Position numbers and translations under genes: made by a program | In this document: positions 1 to 11,306 of the stretch, one piece after another | Layout: each line of letters begins with the position of its first letter | Position numbering within the stretch: the stretch's first letter is position 1 | Notes under the pieces: generated by a model | Told to the model about the DNA's origin: nothing | Database searches by the model: none | Seen by the model: the letters and a program-made list of their open reading frames with translations, nothing else | From: Sthenelais limicola | Taxonomy: Eukaryota; Annelida; Polychaeta; Phyllodocida; Sigalionidae | Assembly: GCA_942159475.1 (NCBI GenBank) | Contig: OW804098.1 | Coordinates: forward strand, 111,668,620 to 111,732,619 | DNA: 64,000 bases | Reading direction: 5' to 3'

Positions 1-359
1 GTACATGGGGAATACATGAATCATAGACATGTAAACAGGACAACTTGAGGCATGCACTGTTACCACAGAGGAGGCTGTCCTCTACTCCTTTACTTCTAAA
101 CTACCAAAGCTAATTTCAGTTAGGATTTGAAACAGCTGGTGTCTTGTGAAATAAAAGATACATTATTACTCCAGGAAGGGCAGTACTATTTTCACTCTGA
201 TCCAAGTATTATGGGTCCATTCTGAAATCTTAACAGGTATATAAATTGAGTTATTTTGTGTATAAATATGTTTATTCAGGAATTAATAATTATAAACTCT
301 GGGATCTGATCTGAAAGCCCCACCGCCGCTCCCTCCGTGAGTTTGCCATGCCATAGACA

Positions 360-405
360 TTTTTTTTTTTTTTTTTTTTTTTTTTTGGGGGGGGGGGGGG
401 GGGGG
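360..405. repeat. T27-G19 homopolymer junction
   Basis: Twenty-seven T are followed directly by nineteen G, with no other base between. This may be an old poly-A tail next to a poly-C tract, or partly an assembly error; the sequence alone cannot decide. Confidence 0.8.
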
Positions 406-452
406 ACATGTCTCCCCTGTCCCCCCCGGTTCCGACGCCCCTGTTTCATTAG

Positions 453-544
453 GGAAGAGGGGTTTCTATGACTCAGTGTCAGAGACTGAGTGTGAGTGTC
501 AGAGTCCAAAATGTCAGAAGTGCGACAGTAAGTGTGAATGCCAG
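453..544 (+). other. Exon-like Cys-rich segment, uncertain
   Basis: An acceptor-like CATTAG is followed by an open stretch encoding a cysteine-rich run (CECQSPKCQKC...CECQ), then the strong donor-like CAG|GTGAGT. The underlying DNA is itself made of short repeats (GTGAGTGTCAGAG), so the cysteines may be accidental. It has no counterpart in the five paralogous receptor genes. Not recognised. Confidence 0.2.
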
Positions 545-1986
545 GTGAGTGTGCCCTGTTGTGGCTTCATTGTGTTGCGATATTTTATGGTTGTTGTGTG
601 CGTGGATTTGGTTTGTACTATTATTTGTGATAGAACTGTTAAGAAATTTAGGTTATAGAGATGAATATGTGAGATTCTCAAATAAATACAATTATGGACC
701 GTAATAATGGACCATGGACCATGGCTCCCAACGATGCACTACTGACCAGGTGTAAAAGACACAGTTATGATGCACTCAGTAGGGCACTTTCATTGCTCTA
801 GACCAGGTGTGCTTGTGCAGATATTATTGTTACGAATATATGAATAGACAAACAAAATGAATGATATTATCATAGCAAACCTTATTTACATCCCGTTCTT
901 CATATGCAAACTATAGACTATAATGTTAAATTTCAGACTCACTAATGCAACCTTCAATATAAACATCCTCACTAACTCTATCAAAACCGAATGATCACTA
1001 ATATGCGCAGAATACATGAGTCATGGAGGGAGGGGCAATGGCAACTCTAGCTGTATTGTAAAGAATTTCATTCTGTAGGTTGAGATCTGACCCAATTAGC
1101 CTCTGGTCATGGTCAGACCATGCACGCCACATGTGGTCTGACTAGGAGGGGTAAGATGAGCTAAGCAGAGCTGACCTCCACCCAACTCCACCTAACCACT
1201 GTATCCACTGCTCTGGGTTAATAAGAGGGAGGGGGGGGGAGGGTAAGAGGGAGGGGGGGGGGCAGGCACCAGCCTCTGGGATCTATGAGTTAGGGGTGGG
1301 AGGGGGGAGGCTGAGGGAAGGATCCAACCTTGCATGTGCCCAGCTCATGATCCTTGCATGGGGAGCAGAGGTCAGCGCATGGACAAGAAGGATCCTCTCT
1401 CTCTCTCACCCAATTAGAGAAGGGATAGGGCAGTGGAATAATTCCTGGAGCTCATTTCATGCATTAATTAAGGGTTTGGCTGAGTATAAATAAATGGAAG
1501 GGGGAAGCCTCAGGCACTCTCTGAGTCACTCCTGCCTCGTCTGAACCTGACAAACTTCAACTACATCCGACTTCTTGTCTACTTCCTACAACACTGAACC
1601 TATGGGCAAATACCATTAGATTTCTTACAGTATAGCAGTGACGAGGTTGTCTTGCAAACCTAATGAGTGTTGGTTAGCGGTTGTGTTGATGGCTATCCTC
1701 TCTTCTTGGGCGTGAGCAATAAAGTACCGAGAGAGAAAGAGTTAGTGAGGACAGTACTTGAATCTTTGTGTTTGTGAAAGTATCTAAGTTTCCCCATAGT
1801 CGCTTAAGATAGTATTGCAGACACTACAGATGTATATTTTTACCTATTTCTTTCTATCATTTACTTTAAAACTTTAGTCAACATTCTGTTTTTGTACGAA
1901 ACAGTGGATTTGGGAAAAATGTTCCCTGGTAAAAAGCATTTTTTGTTTGTTATGAATACCAAAAAAATGTTTTCCCCCTTTTGTAG

Positions 1987-4900
1987 GTTATGAAGAGGTG
2001 AGAGAAATGATGGAGGGGAAGGAACGCATTGGGACACAACTGAAGTGTAATACTAGCCAGGTATTAGCACCAAGGTGGAACACATCTCCACTATACAGTT
2101 ATCCATACAATAGGTCAATAAACCACCTCGTGGGAGGTTCTACTTTTGTAATCACACAGGACCAGCTACCTCAGGGATTCTCTAAGATTGATTATGCTGA
2201 TGTCTTACGCTGTGTCCATGGTAAGTGTGAATTTAAAGAAATCTTTACTTGATGCATTGGTAGTCTTCTGGGTGGTAGGAGATATTTGTGACCAGTTGGA
2301 ATACAGTACTTAGAGCATTGGAATGTAAACACAAAGGTCTCGGGGTTTGGTTCCCTGTCTTGGTAAGGGTCACTACACATTACAAGTTGATGATGCACCC
2401 TATCTCACAAGGGCCTGTAGGTCATTTGCCCTTGCATCATTGCTTGTTATATTGCTGCCATGAAATCAAGTGACTTGTGTAATCTATAGTTCATTTTTGG
2501 AAAGATGAAACAGGATATATATAGGTGATAATACCGAGGTATCCATAGCCTAATTTTAAAACGTTGGGGTATTCATATCTGGGGATAAATAAAAAAGAAC
2601 TGGGCCAAATAATTAATGTTTTCCCAAAGTTACAGAACAGAAACTAAGTGAAACCCATTTTTTTTACCAGGATTAGTTGAGAACACAACTTCAATGATTT
2701 TGTATTATAACCACTGACACTCTACCCGGCCCCGGGACCAACATGTTTTGAGTTAGCCTGATTAAGACATGACACAAATTTTGAATTGGCATAGATAAGG
2801 TGTCCTTGCTGTGATTGGGTGGAAGCAAGTTATCTAGGTTAGGTCAGTGTAAGGTCTCATGTATGCAACACTAATTTGTGTTGGACTAGAGAGGGTGCAA
2901 CAATTATGATTCCTAACTGGACTCTTCCCTAAGACAGTCCATGAATGGGGAGAAGTAATCTTGCACTAGGGCTCTACAAACAACAGCAGTCTTAGGGACG
3001 AGGGATAGTCTAATATTTCACATACTCTTTTATTCTACATTGAAATAATATTAGATAATATAAATTCTGAATCTACTGTTTCTGTTGCTTTTTCAGAAGA
3101 TCATGTATCAAGACTGTGTAATATGGGAGACAATGGGCAACTACTCATCAATCATACAAAGTCTGGTTTTATCCGAGGATGTAAAGAAATTGAAAGATTG
3201 TCATGTCCTGAGAATAGGTGTGACTTCACAATACAAGGAGGAACTGGAACTGTCATATACACACAAATATATCATGTTGATCCAAAGACTAAAGAGAATC
3301 TCTTCTTGTATAACAATAACAGTTATACAGTAGTTGACATGAAAAATAAACAGAGAGAATATTTGACTTTTGCTATAAAGCCAGAGATAATGAAACCATT
3401 CTTCCTCATAGGATTTGAAGGTAGAGTATATCTTAATTGTGATTATACAAAGAATCAAGATGTATGGAACCGATATACAAAATATGCAAAACATCTACTT
3501 GCTGGCCTCTGTAGTTCAGTGGTTAGAGCATGTTGATAGGCTGAATAAAATTTGTTGTAAAAAAAAAAAAATCTATAGATTCCAGGGGCTTTTCACAATC
3601 TGCCCCTGCCCGAGAAACATGTTTGGTTAGACTCTCAAATCTGATGTAGTATTTATCTTCCATGTTTCCTCAAAATTACTGTTGAATATAAAGAACCTAT
3701 TTAGAATTCACAAATATGACTTATCTTCTACATTTCAGAATTTAATGATTACTTCGAAATTAAAAAGCTAGGAGATGGCTAGATCAAATATTGATGCTCT
3801 TGAGACCTTAAATCAACATGGCCTGTTCTTATGATCAACAAATTGACATGGGCATCCAGTGACAAACAGCAGAACCATTTTCTTAGCCTGACAAATCAAC
3901 AAAGACGTTAATAGTCCTTAGCGACAAAAATTGGCCATTTTACGAAAATGAAGTGACAAATGATGAAAGAAGTTTTGACAATTGCTGTTTCTTGGTAGCA
4001 ACAAGAGAAATTAGACACCCTCCTCTATTATTTTTTTTTTGAAAGCCTTAATATTATTGATCAGGGCTGGTAGATTTGCTAGTTACATGGAAGTAATACA
4101 AACTGCCCTTAAGACACTCAAATTATCTTATCATCGTCCATGTTTCGCCAAAATTTCTGTTAACTTAATGAATAATTTCTAGGCAATGTAGAAACATGAC
4201 TTATGTGACATGTTCTATGCCCCGGCACAGAAAAAACACCTAGACAGGCTACAATCTATACAAAACTCATTTCTAAGGCTAGCATACAACAAGAAAAAAT
4301 CTGATAGTGTCATGGAAGTCCACTCAGAGATAAAGGTGGAATATCTCAATGAGAGGAGAGAATCACACCTTCTCCACCTAGCATATGAGATGAGTCGTGA
4401 CAAAAGATACCTTGATGACAGAAAAATCAATCTGCGAAGTCTGGCAAAGAGTAAAGTCTTGAAAATACCAATGACAAAAACAGAGAGGATCAGAAAATCT
4501 TTTATTGTACAAGCCCCAACCCTTTTCAATAAAATCCCAACAGCTGGGAGAAACTGCCCAACTTTAATTAAATTCAAAACATACCTTGAAGAAAACTTCC
4601 TCTCCTACGGGGGATGATGGAGAGACCCCAACCCCAACATGAATCTCTATTAGGGCAGGCCATAAAGGTGTTAACAAAACTAGTCAAGAGAATATATGTT
4701 ATATATTATATATCTATGTTTATACAAATGTGAAGGATGTAGACATGAAGCAGGGCCAGTGTTCGCCAGAATGCTACCCCACACACGTCTAGACCCTCTA
4801 GTCCGCAAAATAATATGAAAGGATGTATAAAATCAGCAGTCAATGCAGTGTTCACAAGAATGCCAGGACCTAGCTGAACCTGAAAATGGGATAGATTACC

Positions 4901-6575
4901 TATAAAAACACACAGCCCATCTTTCTTTTGTCTTAGTATCCACCAAACTTAACATATATAACCCAAATTAAACAAGGACAAAGTCCAAAAAGCATTTACA
5001 AGGAAACCCATAGTATGGGTCCCACCTTGATAAAGTTATAGCTAGTGCATCCCATTGCAATAGAGTAGGTAACTAGTCACTTTATACCACTATATCTATA
5101 AAATGTAAATTAAAACTCTAGTCTAAGGGTCCCTCTGGAAGAGCTATGGCTGCCATAGAAGAGGGAGGACCCATTTGCGGTGTAACTTATCGTATATCTA
5201 TTATCATGTACTGTTTTCAGGAAATAAACAATATATATACATACATACATACTTATCTACTTATCCTCTACATTATAGTATTTACTGAAGGAGAAGGTGT
5301 TCCAGACCTCAGTGAATGGAGACACAATGATACATGGAGGAGGAAGCAGCTGTTTGATGATCCCCTGCCAACCAAACCTTGCCAACCTAGTGGAACTGAC
5401 ATGGCAACTGGTTCTCCACCTAATAACACAGGTACAAGAATGTTTTATTTATTTTTATTTCCAAAACAATTGTTTGTCTTAAACCGATGAAGGCTAGCTG
5501 AACAGTAGTGGCAACTGCTTTGTTTGAGTTGTTACTAGGAATAGAGGCTAGTGGTACACATATTTATACCTGTCTTTGTATATAAATACATACCATATTT
5601 GTATACTACAATATACCTGTCTGCAATGGTTGAGTGCTCCAAAAGGGGTCAGTCAAGCGCATGTCCTGAATAATAATTTCTAAATCTGTTTTCCGAAGCA
5701 TATGAAGTTTCTAGAGTTTTCACGAGGTCTGGATTTAATGATAGCTGTCACTTTGATAGGAGCAGGCAATAGAAAGGTGGCAAGAAGATTAGAATACATT
5801 GGACCACAGCTCCTTCCTTTAGTTTTGTTTTGTAGGTGTTGCAGTGGCACTTGGACTAGTTGCTGTATTTCTCATGCTCGGCTGTGTAGCCATAGCTGTA
5901 TTGATGTGGAAAAGGTAATTCTAACATTAAGGTTTTTGCATGTCCGCCATTTTGAACTTTGGTTTGTATGGAATTATACATACATACCAAAGCAATCCTC
6001 GTATTCTGTTAACCTATTTGTTTTTGTATTTTCTAATGGCTTTATATTTGCTATTATACTGATTTGATAATGAATGTCATTTCCAACAAAAGTTGGAAAA
6101 CCTATACAAATACTGTGCTGAAAATGGTGTACTCTAGTCTTGATTCTGAAATAAAATATATCAATAATAATATTAATTCTACAGAGGACACTGCCAGAAG
6201 CATCTTGGGAGGCCCTCATCCCCCTCTCCTCCAACTTCAGCGGTTGCTAAGGCAACAGTATCATCTCAAGAACCAGAACCATCTCCAGCGTCTAACAGAT
6301 TAGAAAGTGAACCAGTGTACGCCCAGCCCAACCGCCGTACCATACCCAAAGTTGCTGATCAGAAAGAAAGGCATATCAGGACATCAAGTATTTCATCCAC
6401 TTCATCAACAGACTCTGATTTCACTTCGATACCACGCCTTCCGCCTAGACCACGCCCTCCACCTCCTAATATGGAAGTCAAAGATCCAGAGGAGCCGGCG
6501 GAAAATTTGAATGCTACTGTTTTGGATGTAGAAATAGAGGCACCGATGGGGCAGGAGGCAAGAACGCCAACTTAG
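1987..6575 (+). CDS. R1: single-pass receptor-like membrane protein, divergent paralogue (5' incomplete)
   Basis: Exons seen: A 1987-2220, B 3097-3420, C 5279-5431, D 5836-5914, E 6185-6575. Phases are 1-1-1-1-2 and the frame stays open to TAG at 6573, giving about 393 residues after the missing signal exon. A and B form a cysteine-bearing ectodomain aligned end to end with the minus-strand paralogues (the ends C-V-H-G and I-G-F-E-G match C-V-P-G and I-G-Y-E-G). C carries W-R-H-N-D-T-W-R-R, where the others have D-C-W-R-R. D encodes a 26-residue hydrophobic helix ending MWK and has the same 79-nt length as in most paralogues. The tail E is unlike the others: Ser/Thr-rich with EPVYAQPNR (a Y-x-x-P site of the Crk/Nck SH2 type) and LPPRPRPPPP (SH3 type). 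Orientation is opposite to the rest of the cluster. Family and ligand are unknown. Confidence 0.72.
2284..2470 (+). mobile_element. tRNA-derived SINE-like repeat
   Basis: The segment begins with a tRNA-like 5' part (GACCAGTTGG...TTAGAGCATTGG, A-box type). About 40 nt later comes GGTTTGGTTCC, which matches the pol III B-box GGTTCGANTCC at 9 of 11 positions. A non-tRNA body follows. It lies in the A-B intron of R1. No clear target duplication was seen. Confidence 0.45.
3504..3573 (+). mobile_element. Truncated tRNA-like retroposon with A-tail
   Basis: The run GTAGTTCAGTGGTTAGAGCA looks like the D-arm and A-box half of a tRNA. It breaks off and ends in a run of 12-13 A. There is no anticodon arm or T-arm, so this is a retroposed fragment and not a tRNA gene. 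It lies just after exon B of R1, in the B-C intron. Confidence 0.35.
4203..4617 (+). mobile_element. 3' fragment of a non-LTR retrotransposon (reverse transcriptase C-terminus)
   Basis: An open frame of about 135 residues ends in TGA and matches the C-terminal region of LINE ORF2 proteins: the L-D-R-L-Q-S-I-Q-N-S-F-L-R-L helix, a basic middle part, then the terminal R-K-S-F-I-V-Q-A-P-T-L-F-N-K-I-P block. The catalytic palm is absent, as expected for a 5'-truncated copy. It lies in the B-C intron of R1 in the same orientation as the gene. Confidence 0.75.
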
Positions 6576-6693
6576 GATTCTTTGGTATAAATATGTGATG
6601 TTGTAGAAAATGTAAAAACTTCAGTGAGGCACCTAGCTGCTCTATCTGAACTGAAACATAGCAATCTTGTTCAGTAATCTTCAATGTGTTACC

Positions 6694-6699
6694 AATAAA
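6694..6699 (+). terminator. Poly-A signal of R1
   Basis: AATAAA lies 119 bp downstream of the R1 stop codon. It is the first such signal after the stop. Confidence 0.5.
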
Positions 6700-7845
6700 T
6701 GAAGCAATATGAGTACAGATTTCTAGACTGTAACTTAAAGATATTCTTGTATTTCTAAGGTCACCCTCTAGAGTATATTTACCGGTAGGTTATTTACTAA
6801 TAAATGTCCACCCAGAAATATTTCCAACCTTTTAATGAGAAAATCATATACAATTTAGAAATACCTTTTAGATTTCATGAATATGAACATCGTTGGAATC
6901 CACTTAATCCCATCTTTTGAAGTATGATGTCAAAATCCTTTTTTTTTCGACTTGTGACTCATTTCCTTACAATATATCACATATAAAACGAGTGATTTTA
7001 ATTATACTCATGTTACATTGTCCTTCCATTGTGTTAGTCTGACACCCTTGGGAGACATTAGGAAGATTTAGTGCACCCTATGAAATTCACATTGTTAACA
7101 TATGTTTTATGAGGACTACATCATCACTTAGTATGCTATTCTTGGCGTGATTTATGTCAATGGGCAAATTAGGGTAAATTAGTTTGAGGATTCTGTTGAT
7201 TTCTTTTTGCTACAAGGGTTCTTAAATTTCTTCCTTTGTATTTGGAGCACCCCCCTCCATCCTTTCTTATGATGACTTCACTTATTATCGCTCATCGGCA
7301 GCTGTGTCTACTTCAAATTCTTGTATACATATAACAGTATACGGTACTACTCAGCAGAATATAGATCAACCCAGTCATATAAGTCAAAATGAAACAATAC
7401 TAAGTCAAAGTAACACTTGTATAAACATATAACAGCAGCAGACTATAGATAAGTCTATAAGTTAAAATATGAGTAACTCTTGTAATAACAGCAGCAGAAT
7501 ATTGATAAATTCAGTCCTATAAGTCACAATATAAGTTAATTTGGTAAGGTTGTATTAGTCATAGTTAGCTGTGATAGCAGCTTTATCTGAAGCCCATTGT
7601 CCTTGGTTAATGGCGTTGTTATCATCATGTCTTTCATTTGTGTGTCATTGTTCATGTTTATAATCCATGTCCAATCTAGAAATAAGTCAGATTCAATTAC
7701 TCAAACCCAGTTGTACATTATCATATCAACAACCATAATCTATTAAAACCAAAAGGGAACAAACTGGACAATACCAATGAATAATATACAAGTCATAATA
7801 ATGCAAACAAGACTCCAATATATGTCTACAAAAATACTTTAGCAC
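6700..7845. other. Spacer between R1 and element 1
   Basis: AT-rich spacer with no supported exon or RNA gene. Two loosely related stretches near 7300-7520 repeat words such as CTTGTATA...ATAACAG and CAGCAGAATAT...GAT, also found near 18360 and 48590, which points to an old dispersed repeat downstream of the receptor genes. Confidence 0.4.
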
Positions 7846-7938
7846 ATATGTAGGGTGCTGGTCGGATGCTAAGATAAATGACACGTGAACAGGTGAATGG
7901 CCTGAAACCAAGCGAAGCAATGGTTTTATTTTCAGCAA
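7846..7938 (-). repeat. Element 1 repeat B2
   Basis: A 93-bp copy of B1 (8144-8236), starting ATATGTAGGGTGCTGG and ending CAGCAA on the + strand. Its outer edge is the 3' end of the element; host DNA (...TTTAGCAC) begins at once. Confidence 0.85.
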
Positions 7939-7972
7939 TAACAAACAAGAATAAAGAAAAAAATTTCAAGTG

Positions 7973-8143
7973 AACCGTCCGCTCAGTGCGGATCTGGGTG
8001 AACGAATGTCAATGTTTATGTTCGTAGCGATGATGTCATAAGCACCGCCCAGGCGCGACCTGATTGGTCGACGGTGAATGGAGGCGGAGCTAAGCAACCG
8101 CCCCTTGGCTACCCACATATGGGCACCGATGTATCGGTTGGAG
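7973..8143 (-). repeat. Element 1 repeat A2 (full length)
   Basis: Full-length A repeat, abutting B1 directly. Read on the minus strand it contains a CCAAT box (ATTGG on + at 8063-8067) and a CRE-like TGACATCA (8031-8038). The segment between the two ATGT words at 8006-8009 and 8129-8132 is missing from A1. Confidence 0.85.
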
Positions 8144-8236
8144 ATATGTAGGGTGCTGGTCGGATGCTAAGATAAATGACACGTGAACAGGTGAATGGCC
8201 TGAAACCAAGCGAAGCAATGGTTTTATTTTCAGCAA
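8144..8236 (-). repeat. Element 1 repeat B1
   Basis: The 93-bp partner of B2. It begins where A2 ends and stops 24 bp before the recombinase stop codon, so it forms the 3' untranslated part of the coding unit. Confidence 0.85.
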
Positions 8237-8259
8237 AAGGCCAAACACAAGAGAACAGT

Positions 8260-9204
8260 TTAGGAAGAAAGCCTGTCCAGGGCATTTCCCACCACACTCT
8301 CACACTTCATTTGGTCCTGAGGAGAGGGAACGATATAAGATGACACAATTGAAGACCTCCAGTTACCTCTAACTTTGATGTCGTCCAAGGGGATGCCAAG
8401 GGAAGACATGAACGAGGCACCTCCCCGACGAAAGGAGTGGGAAGTGAAACAGTCAGTTAGATCAGCAGATGTCGACAAGGCACTGAGTTTCTTGGAGAAA
8501 TGGTCATAATCAAGGGTCCCATATGATTTGCAGGAAAACAATGGAGATGAGGCCGGCAGATCCTGGTCTAGAAGCTTCCTAATCCAATATACTGGACATA
8601 AGGGTTTATTGGAGATGACTCTAATAATAATAGAGAAGGGGGTAGAAGAGGATTTGGTTGTACCCACGTTCACAACCAGACCCCCTGGCACAAGGGAAAT
8701 GTTTTTACGGAGCAACATGTGAGGAGAGTTAACCACATGTCCAACCCTTAATAACGATCTGAATAAAAAAACAAAAGCAGACCAACATAGTAGGTCCAAA
8801 TCGTCTTGTAAGTCCAGACAAGGGTACATTTTCATAAGGTCTGAAGGCTTGATCGGCGGGGCGGGTGTGGGAGCAGATCCAGGTAGACTCTTTATACCAC
8901 GAAGCACTGATTTAATGGCTGGATGTGACATAGGGGGGCAGTCCAGGCCCAATAATCTGGCATAAGAAATCACCCCAGCCACATACGTACACACTGAAGA
9001 ATATCTCATGACGGAGGATAGATAGGCACAGAAAGATGCAAGTTTTTGAATTGTTATAGGCATCAACGACGAAGAGTTTTCGTCCAGGAATGACTTGAAA
9101 AGGTTCCATTGTCTAAGCCTTTGCAACTTGGTAGAGGGAGCAAGGGCTAAACTCCTGAGTTGAACAACTCTCTCCGACCATTTGCTGAGTCCTGGAGGAA
9201 ACAA
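8260..9204 (-). CDS. Element 1 tyrosine recombinase (YR)
   Basis: A 314-residue integrase-like recombinase that would insert the DNA circle of the element. The N-terminal half is helical (core-binding type). The catalytic half shows the first Arg in F-R-S-L-L-R-V-G-H (about residue 170), the box H-S-F-R-R-G-G-A (about 263-270), and the nucleophile Tyr in S-S-Y-I-V-P-S near residue 292. The R-H-R-Y set therefore looks intact and the frame is open. The start overlaps the RNase H frame by 58 nt, as in element 2, so initiation may depend on re-initiation or a separate transcript. No close bacterial relationship is implied: gene order and companion RT place it with YR retrotransposons. Confidence 0.85.
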   Translation of the reverse strand: MFPPGLSKWSERVVQLRSLALAPSTKLQRLRQWNLFKSFLDENSSSLMPITIQKLASFCAYLSSVMRYSSVCTYVAGVISYARLLGLDCPPMSHPAIKSVLRGIKSLPGSAPTPAPPIKPSDLMKMYPCLDLQDDLDLLCWSAFVFLFRSLLRVGHVVNSPHMLLRKNISLVPGGLVVNVGTTKSSSTPFSIIIRVISNKPLCPVYWIRKLLDQDLPASSPLFSCKSYGTLDYDHFSKKLSALSTSADLTDCFTSHSFRRGGASFMSSLGIPLDDIKVRGNWRSSIVSSYIVPSPQDQMKCESVVGNALDRLSS

Positions 9205-9764
9205 TAGTCAGTGTTAATACAGCACAAGCTTGTCGATAATAAAATATCAGGGACAGGAGCATCAACACTATAATAAGACAAGCGAGATAGGATATCTGCC
9301 ACCACATTGTTATCAGTTTTAATGTATTTAGGAGCCAGGGAAATATTATAGATGAAACAAATCCAATATAGCTCGTAAAGCCATTGCATGCATTGTCTGC
9401 TACTGCTAGTTCCATTTTTTAGCATAGCGATCACTTGCGTGTTGTCTATGAAACACACCACAGTTTTATTTTTCAGAACACTGGCCCACCGTCTGACTCC
9501 CGTCAAAACAGGGAATAATTCCTGGATATTAATGTTGGATGCCAGATTGTTCTCCATTGGCACAGAACAAATATGGCCTTCATACTTGACACACATGGGT
9601 ATTTCACAGTCATTCCAAGGTCCCGCGAACCAATCTGCTCCCATAAAGGCTGCAAACCCTTTGAAAGAGGAGTCAGAAATAATAGGAAGATGGAATATTT
9701 CCTTCTTCAACATACCCACACCATTGAAACACTTGGAAAACGATTCCCACCAGCTCAAGTCCAT
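9147..9764 (-). CDS. Element 1 RNase H part of pol (after in-frame TAG)
   Basis: About 205 residues in the same frame as the RT, separated from it only by TAG at 9774-9776. RNase H motifs are present in order: D in I-S-D-S-S-F-K-G-F-A, E in N-I-N-I-Q-E-L-F-P-V, D in C-F-I-D-N-T-Q-V-I-A-M-L, and D in V-V-A-D-I-L-S-R. The sequence before the first Met (E-A-R) also aligns with element 2, so the true protein is a fusion with RT and the ATG at 9762 is only the first Met after the stop. The TAG falls where related RTs often have Lys or Gln. Confidence 0.75.
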   Translation of the reverse strand: MDLSWWESFSKCFNGVGMLKKEIFHLPIISDSSFKGFAAFMGADWFAGPWNDCEIPMCVKYEGHICSVPMENNLASNINIQELFPVLTGVRRWASVLKNKTVVCFIDNTQVIAMLKNGTSSSRQCMQWLYELYWICFIYNISLAPKYIKTDNNVVADILSRLSYYSVDAPVPDILLSTSLCCINTDYCFLQDSANGRRELFNSGV

Positions 9765-9773
9765 CCTAGCTTC

Positions 9774-11306
9774 CTATGATATAGGCATGACTTGGAGCTT
9801 TTTCACTAGCATCATCTTGTACATGTTGAAAAACCGCCTGCAGAAGGTCCTGCCTCCGTGAAACACTGCAGAACAATGGGACACATACCCACAAAATTTC
9901 TCTAGTTGCATTTTGGTCATATACTTAGCATCCTTAACTTCTCCAATCAGTTTAGTGAGCTTTTCAACTTTCCCCACTGGCAAGGAAAGGGTCATGTCTT
10001 GGGTGTTCAATGTAAAACCGAGATATACACATGTGGGAGAAGGTGCAGTGACCTTCTTCCATGCTACATGGAATCCCAATAAGCGAAGACAATACAGTAA
10101 AATATCACGGTAATGAGAACATGTATCATAAGAATCACTGGCGACAAAAAAGTCATCCAGAAAATTAATGACAGAAAATTCAAACAGTTCAGCTATACAG
10201 GTTACAAAAAAGTTGGAGATGCTGTTAAAAATGCAAGGACCAGTGCGCAGGCCAAAGCATAACCTATTATCAACGAATAACTCCTCCTTACCATCAACGT
10301 CCCACCTAAAACCACAATAACGACGGTGGTTAGGATTAATGGGGACTGCCCTATAGGCGGACTTAATGTCCACAACAGCCATAAATGAACCCTCATCAAT
10401 CAAGCTTATGGCATTATCAATAGATTTAAAGGTAAATTCACGAACTAAGCTGTTACAGTGTTCATTTACAGATTGTCCCAAAGGTCTGCTGCAATCTGTT
10501 ATGGGCCTAATGCCCCCATCAGCCTTTGGGACTGCACCAAGTGAATGTATACAGGTAGGAAATTCATCAGCAATAGAAATAAAACCTTCGTCGAGTTCCT
10601 TGTTAACAATATCATCCATCTTGGACTTTACCTCAGGTTCAAGGATAGATTTATAATTAGCACAATCGTAAGGTTCTACCTCGGTGTCAACCACATCAAA
10701 ACCTTCGAGAACACCATAAAAACCATCAATGTAAGTGTTAACGCTGCTAGGGTTAAGGCTAAATAGCAGATACGCAAAACGACAAGGTTTCAATTGAGTA
10801 CCCTTGCCACCAAGAACATGGCGACATTGACATTTTCCACGGGCACAACTAGCATAAACATTTACGAAAGAACCACGGTTAGAAGTTGGGGATGTAAAAA
10901 GTAAAATATCATCGCTAGTTTCACTACCATCACGACCAAAATCGTCAATAATACTCCTAATATCATTGTACTTATCTTCGTCTGGAGAAAAAGTCTGTTG
11001 TACACAGGCAGGCAATGTAATCGGGAATAAACCAATTGTCGAGTCACGAATAACAGCATCAACATTGCCACAGTCGGCCATGACACCTTGGTTCAAGTTC
11101 AAGTTCAAGGACGGGTCGTTGCTATCACTACCGGTAAGCACTTCCTGGTTAAGGTCGTCATAATCACAACAAACGTTCGAGTCGAGAAGACTCAGAGAAA
11201 CTACTGTTAAATCAACATTAACATCATGACCATCAGAAAACACATCATTTTCATCCTCAATAAAATCATCTAGACAGACCTTAGCGCAATAGTGACCCTC
11301 CTCATC
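9774..11306 (-). CDS. Element 1 reverse transcriptase part of pol
   Basis: The frame follows the gag stop directly (TAG at 11307-11309). It runs through an acidic linker to a conserved M-A-D-C-G at 11081, which in element 2 is the actual start codon. RT landmarks: C-I-H-S-L-G-A-V-P-K-A-D-G-G-I-R-P-I-T-D, the first catalytic Asp in F-M-A-V-V-D-I-K-S-A-Y-R-A-V-P, L-C-F-G-L-R-T-G-P, and the catalytic box N-F-L-D-D-F. The protein would be made by readthrough of the gag TAG or from the internal ATG. It ends at an in-frame TAG before RNase H. Confidence 0.82.
   Translation of the reverse strand, partial: DEEGHYCAKVCLDDFIEDENDVFSDGHDVNVDLTVVSLSLLDSNVCCDYDDLNQEVLTGSDSNDPSLNLNLNQGVMADCGNVDAVIRDSTIGLFPITLPACVQQTFSPDEDKYNDIRSIIDDFGRDGSETSDDILLFTSPTSNRGSFVNVYASCARGKCQCRHVLGGKGTQLKPCRFAYLLFSLNPSSVNTYIDGFYGVLEGFDVVDTEVEPYDCANYKSILEPEVKSKMDDIVNKELDEGFISIADEFPTCIHSLGAVPKADGGIRPITDCSRPLGQSVNEHCNSLVREFTFKSIDNAISLIDEGSFMAVVDIKSAYRAVPINPNHRRYCGFRWDVDGKEELFVDNRLCFGLRTGPCIFNSISNFFVTCIAELFEFSVINFLDDFFVASDSYDTCSHYRDILLYCLRLLGFHVAWKKVTAPSPTCVYLGFTLNTQDMTLSLPVGKVEKLTKLIGEVKDAKYMTKMQLEKFCGYVSHCSAVFHGGRTFCRRFFNMYKMMLVKKLQVMPIS

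Larger units (their letters stand above)
1..1986. other. Left-edge stretch, no supported gene
   Basis: No coding exon can be supported here with confidence. The stretch should contain, or lie just downstream of, the signal-peptide exon of receptor R1, because in the paralogues that exon lies 1.1-2.9 kb upstream of exon A. I could not find a 64-nt ATG-starting hydrophobic exon ending in T before a good donor. Positions 1210-1310 hold several runs of seven or more G, and 360-405 holds a long homopolymer junction. Confidence 0.5.

Noticed and set aside
276..509. Minus-strand open frame with poly-Pro and poly-Lys.
   Set aside because: It is the translation of the T/G homopolymer run.
587..630. 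Candidate signal-peptide exon for R1 (M-V-V-V-C-V-D-L-V-C-T-I-I).
   Set aside because: Phase fits, but the donor GTGATA is poor, the stretch is short with an Asp inside, and it does not resemble the other four signal exons.
1112..1142. 9-bp inverted repeat (GTCAGACCA / TGGTCTGAC).
   Set aside because: Short, single, and without a context that would give it a role.
3504..3573. tRNA gene.
   Set aside because: Only the 5' half is tRNA-like; no anticodon or T-arm, and an A-run follows.
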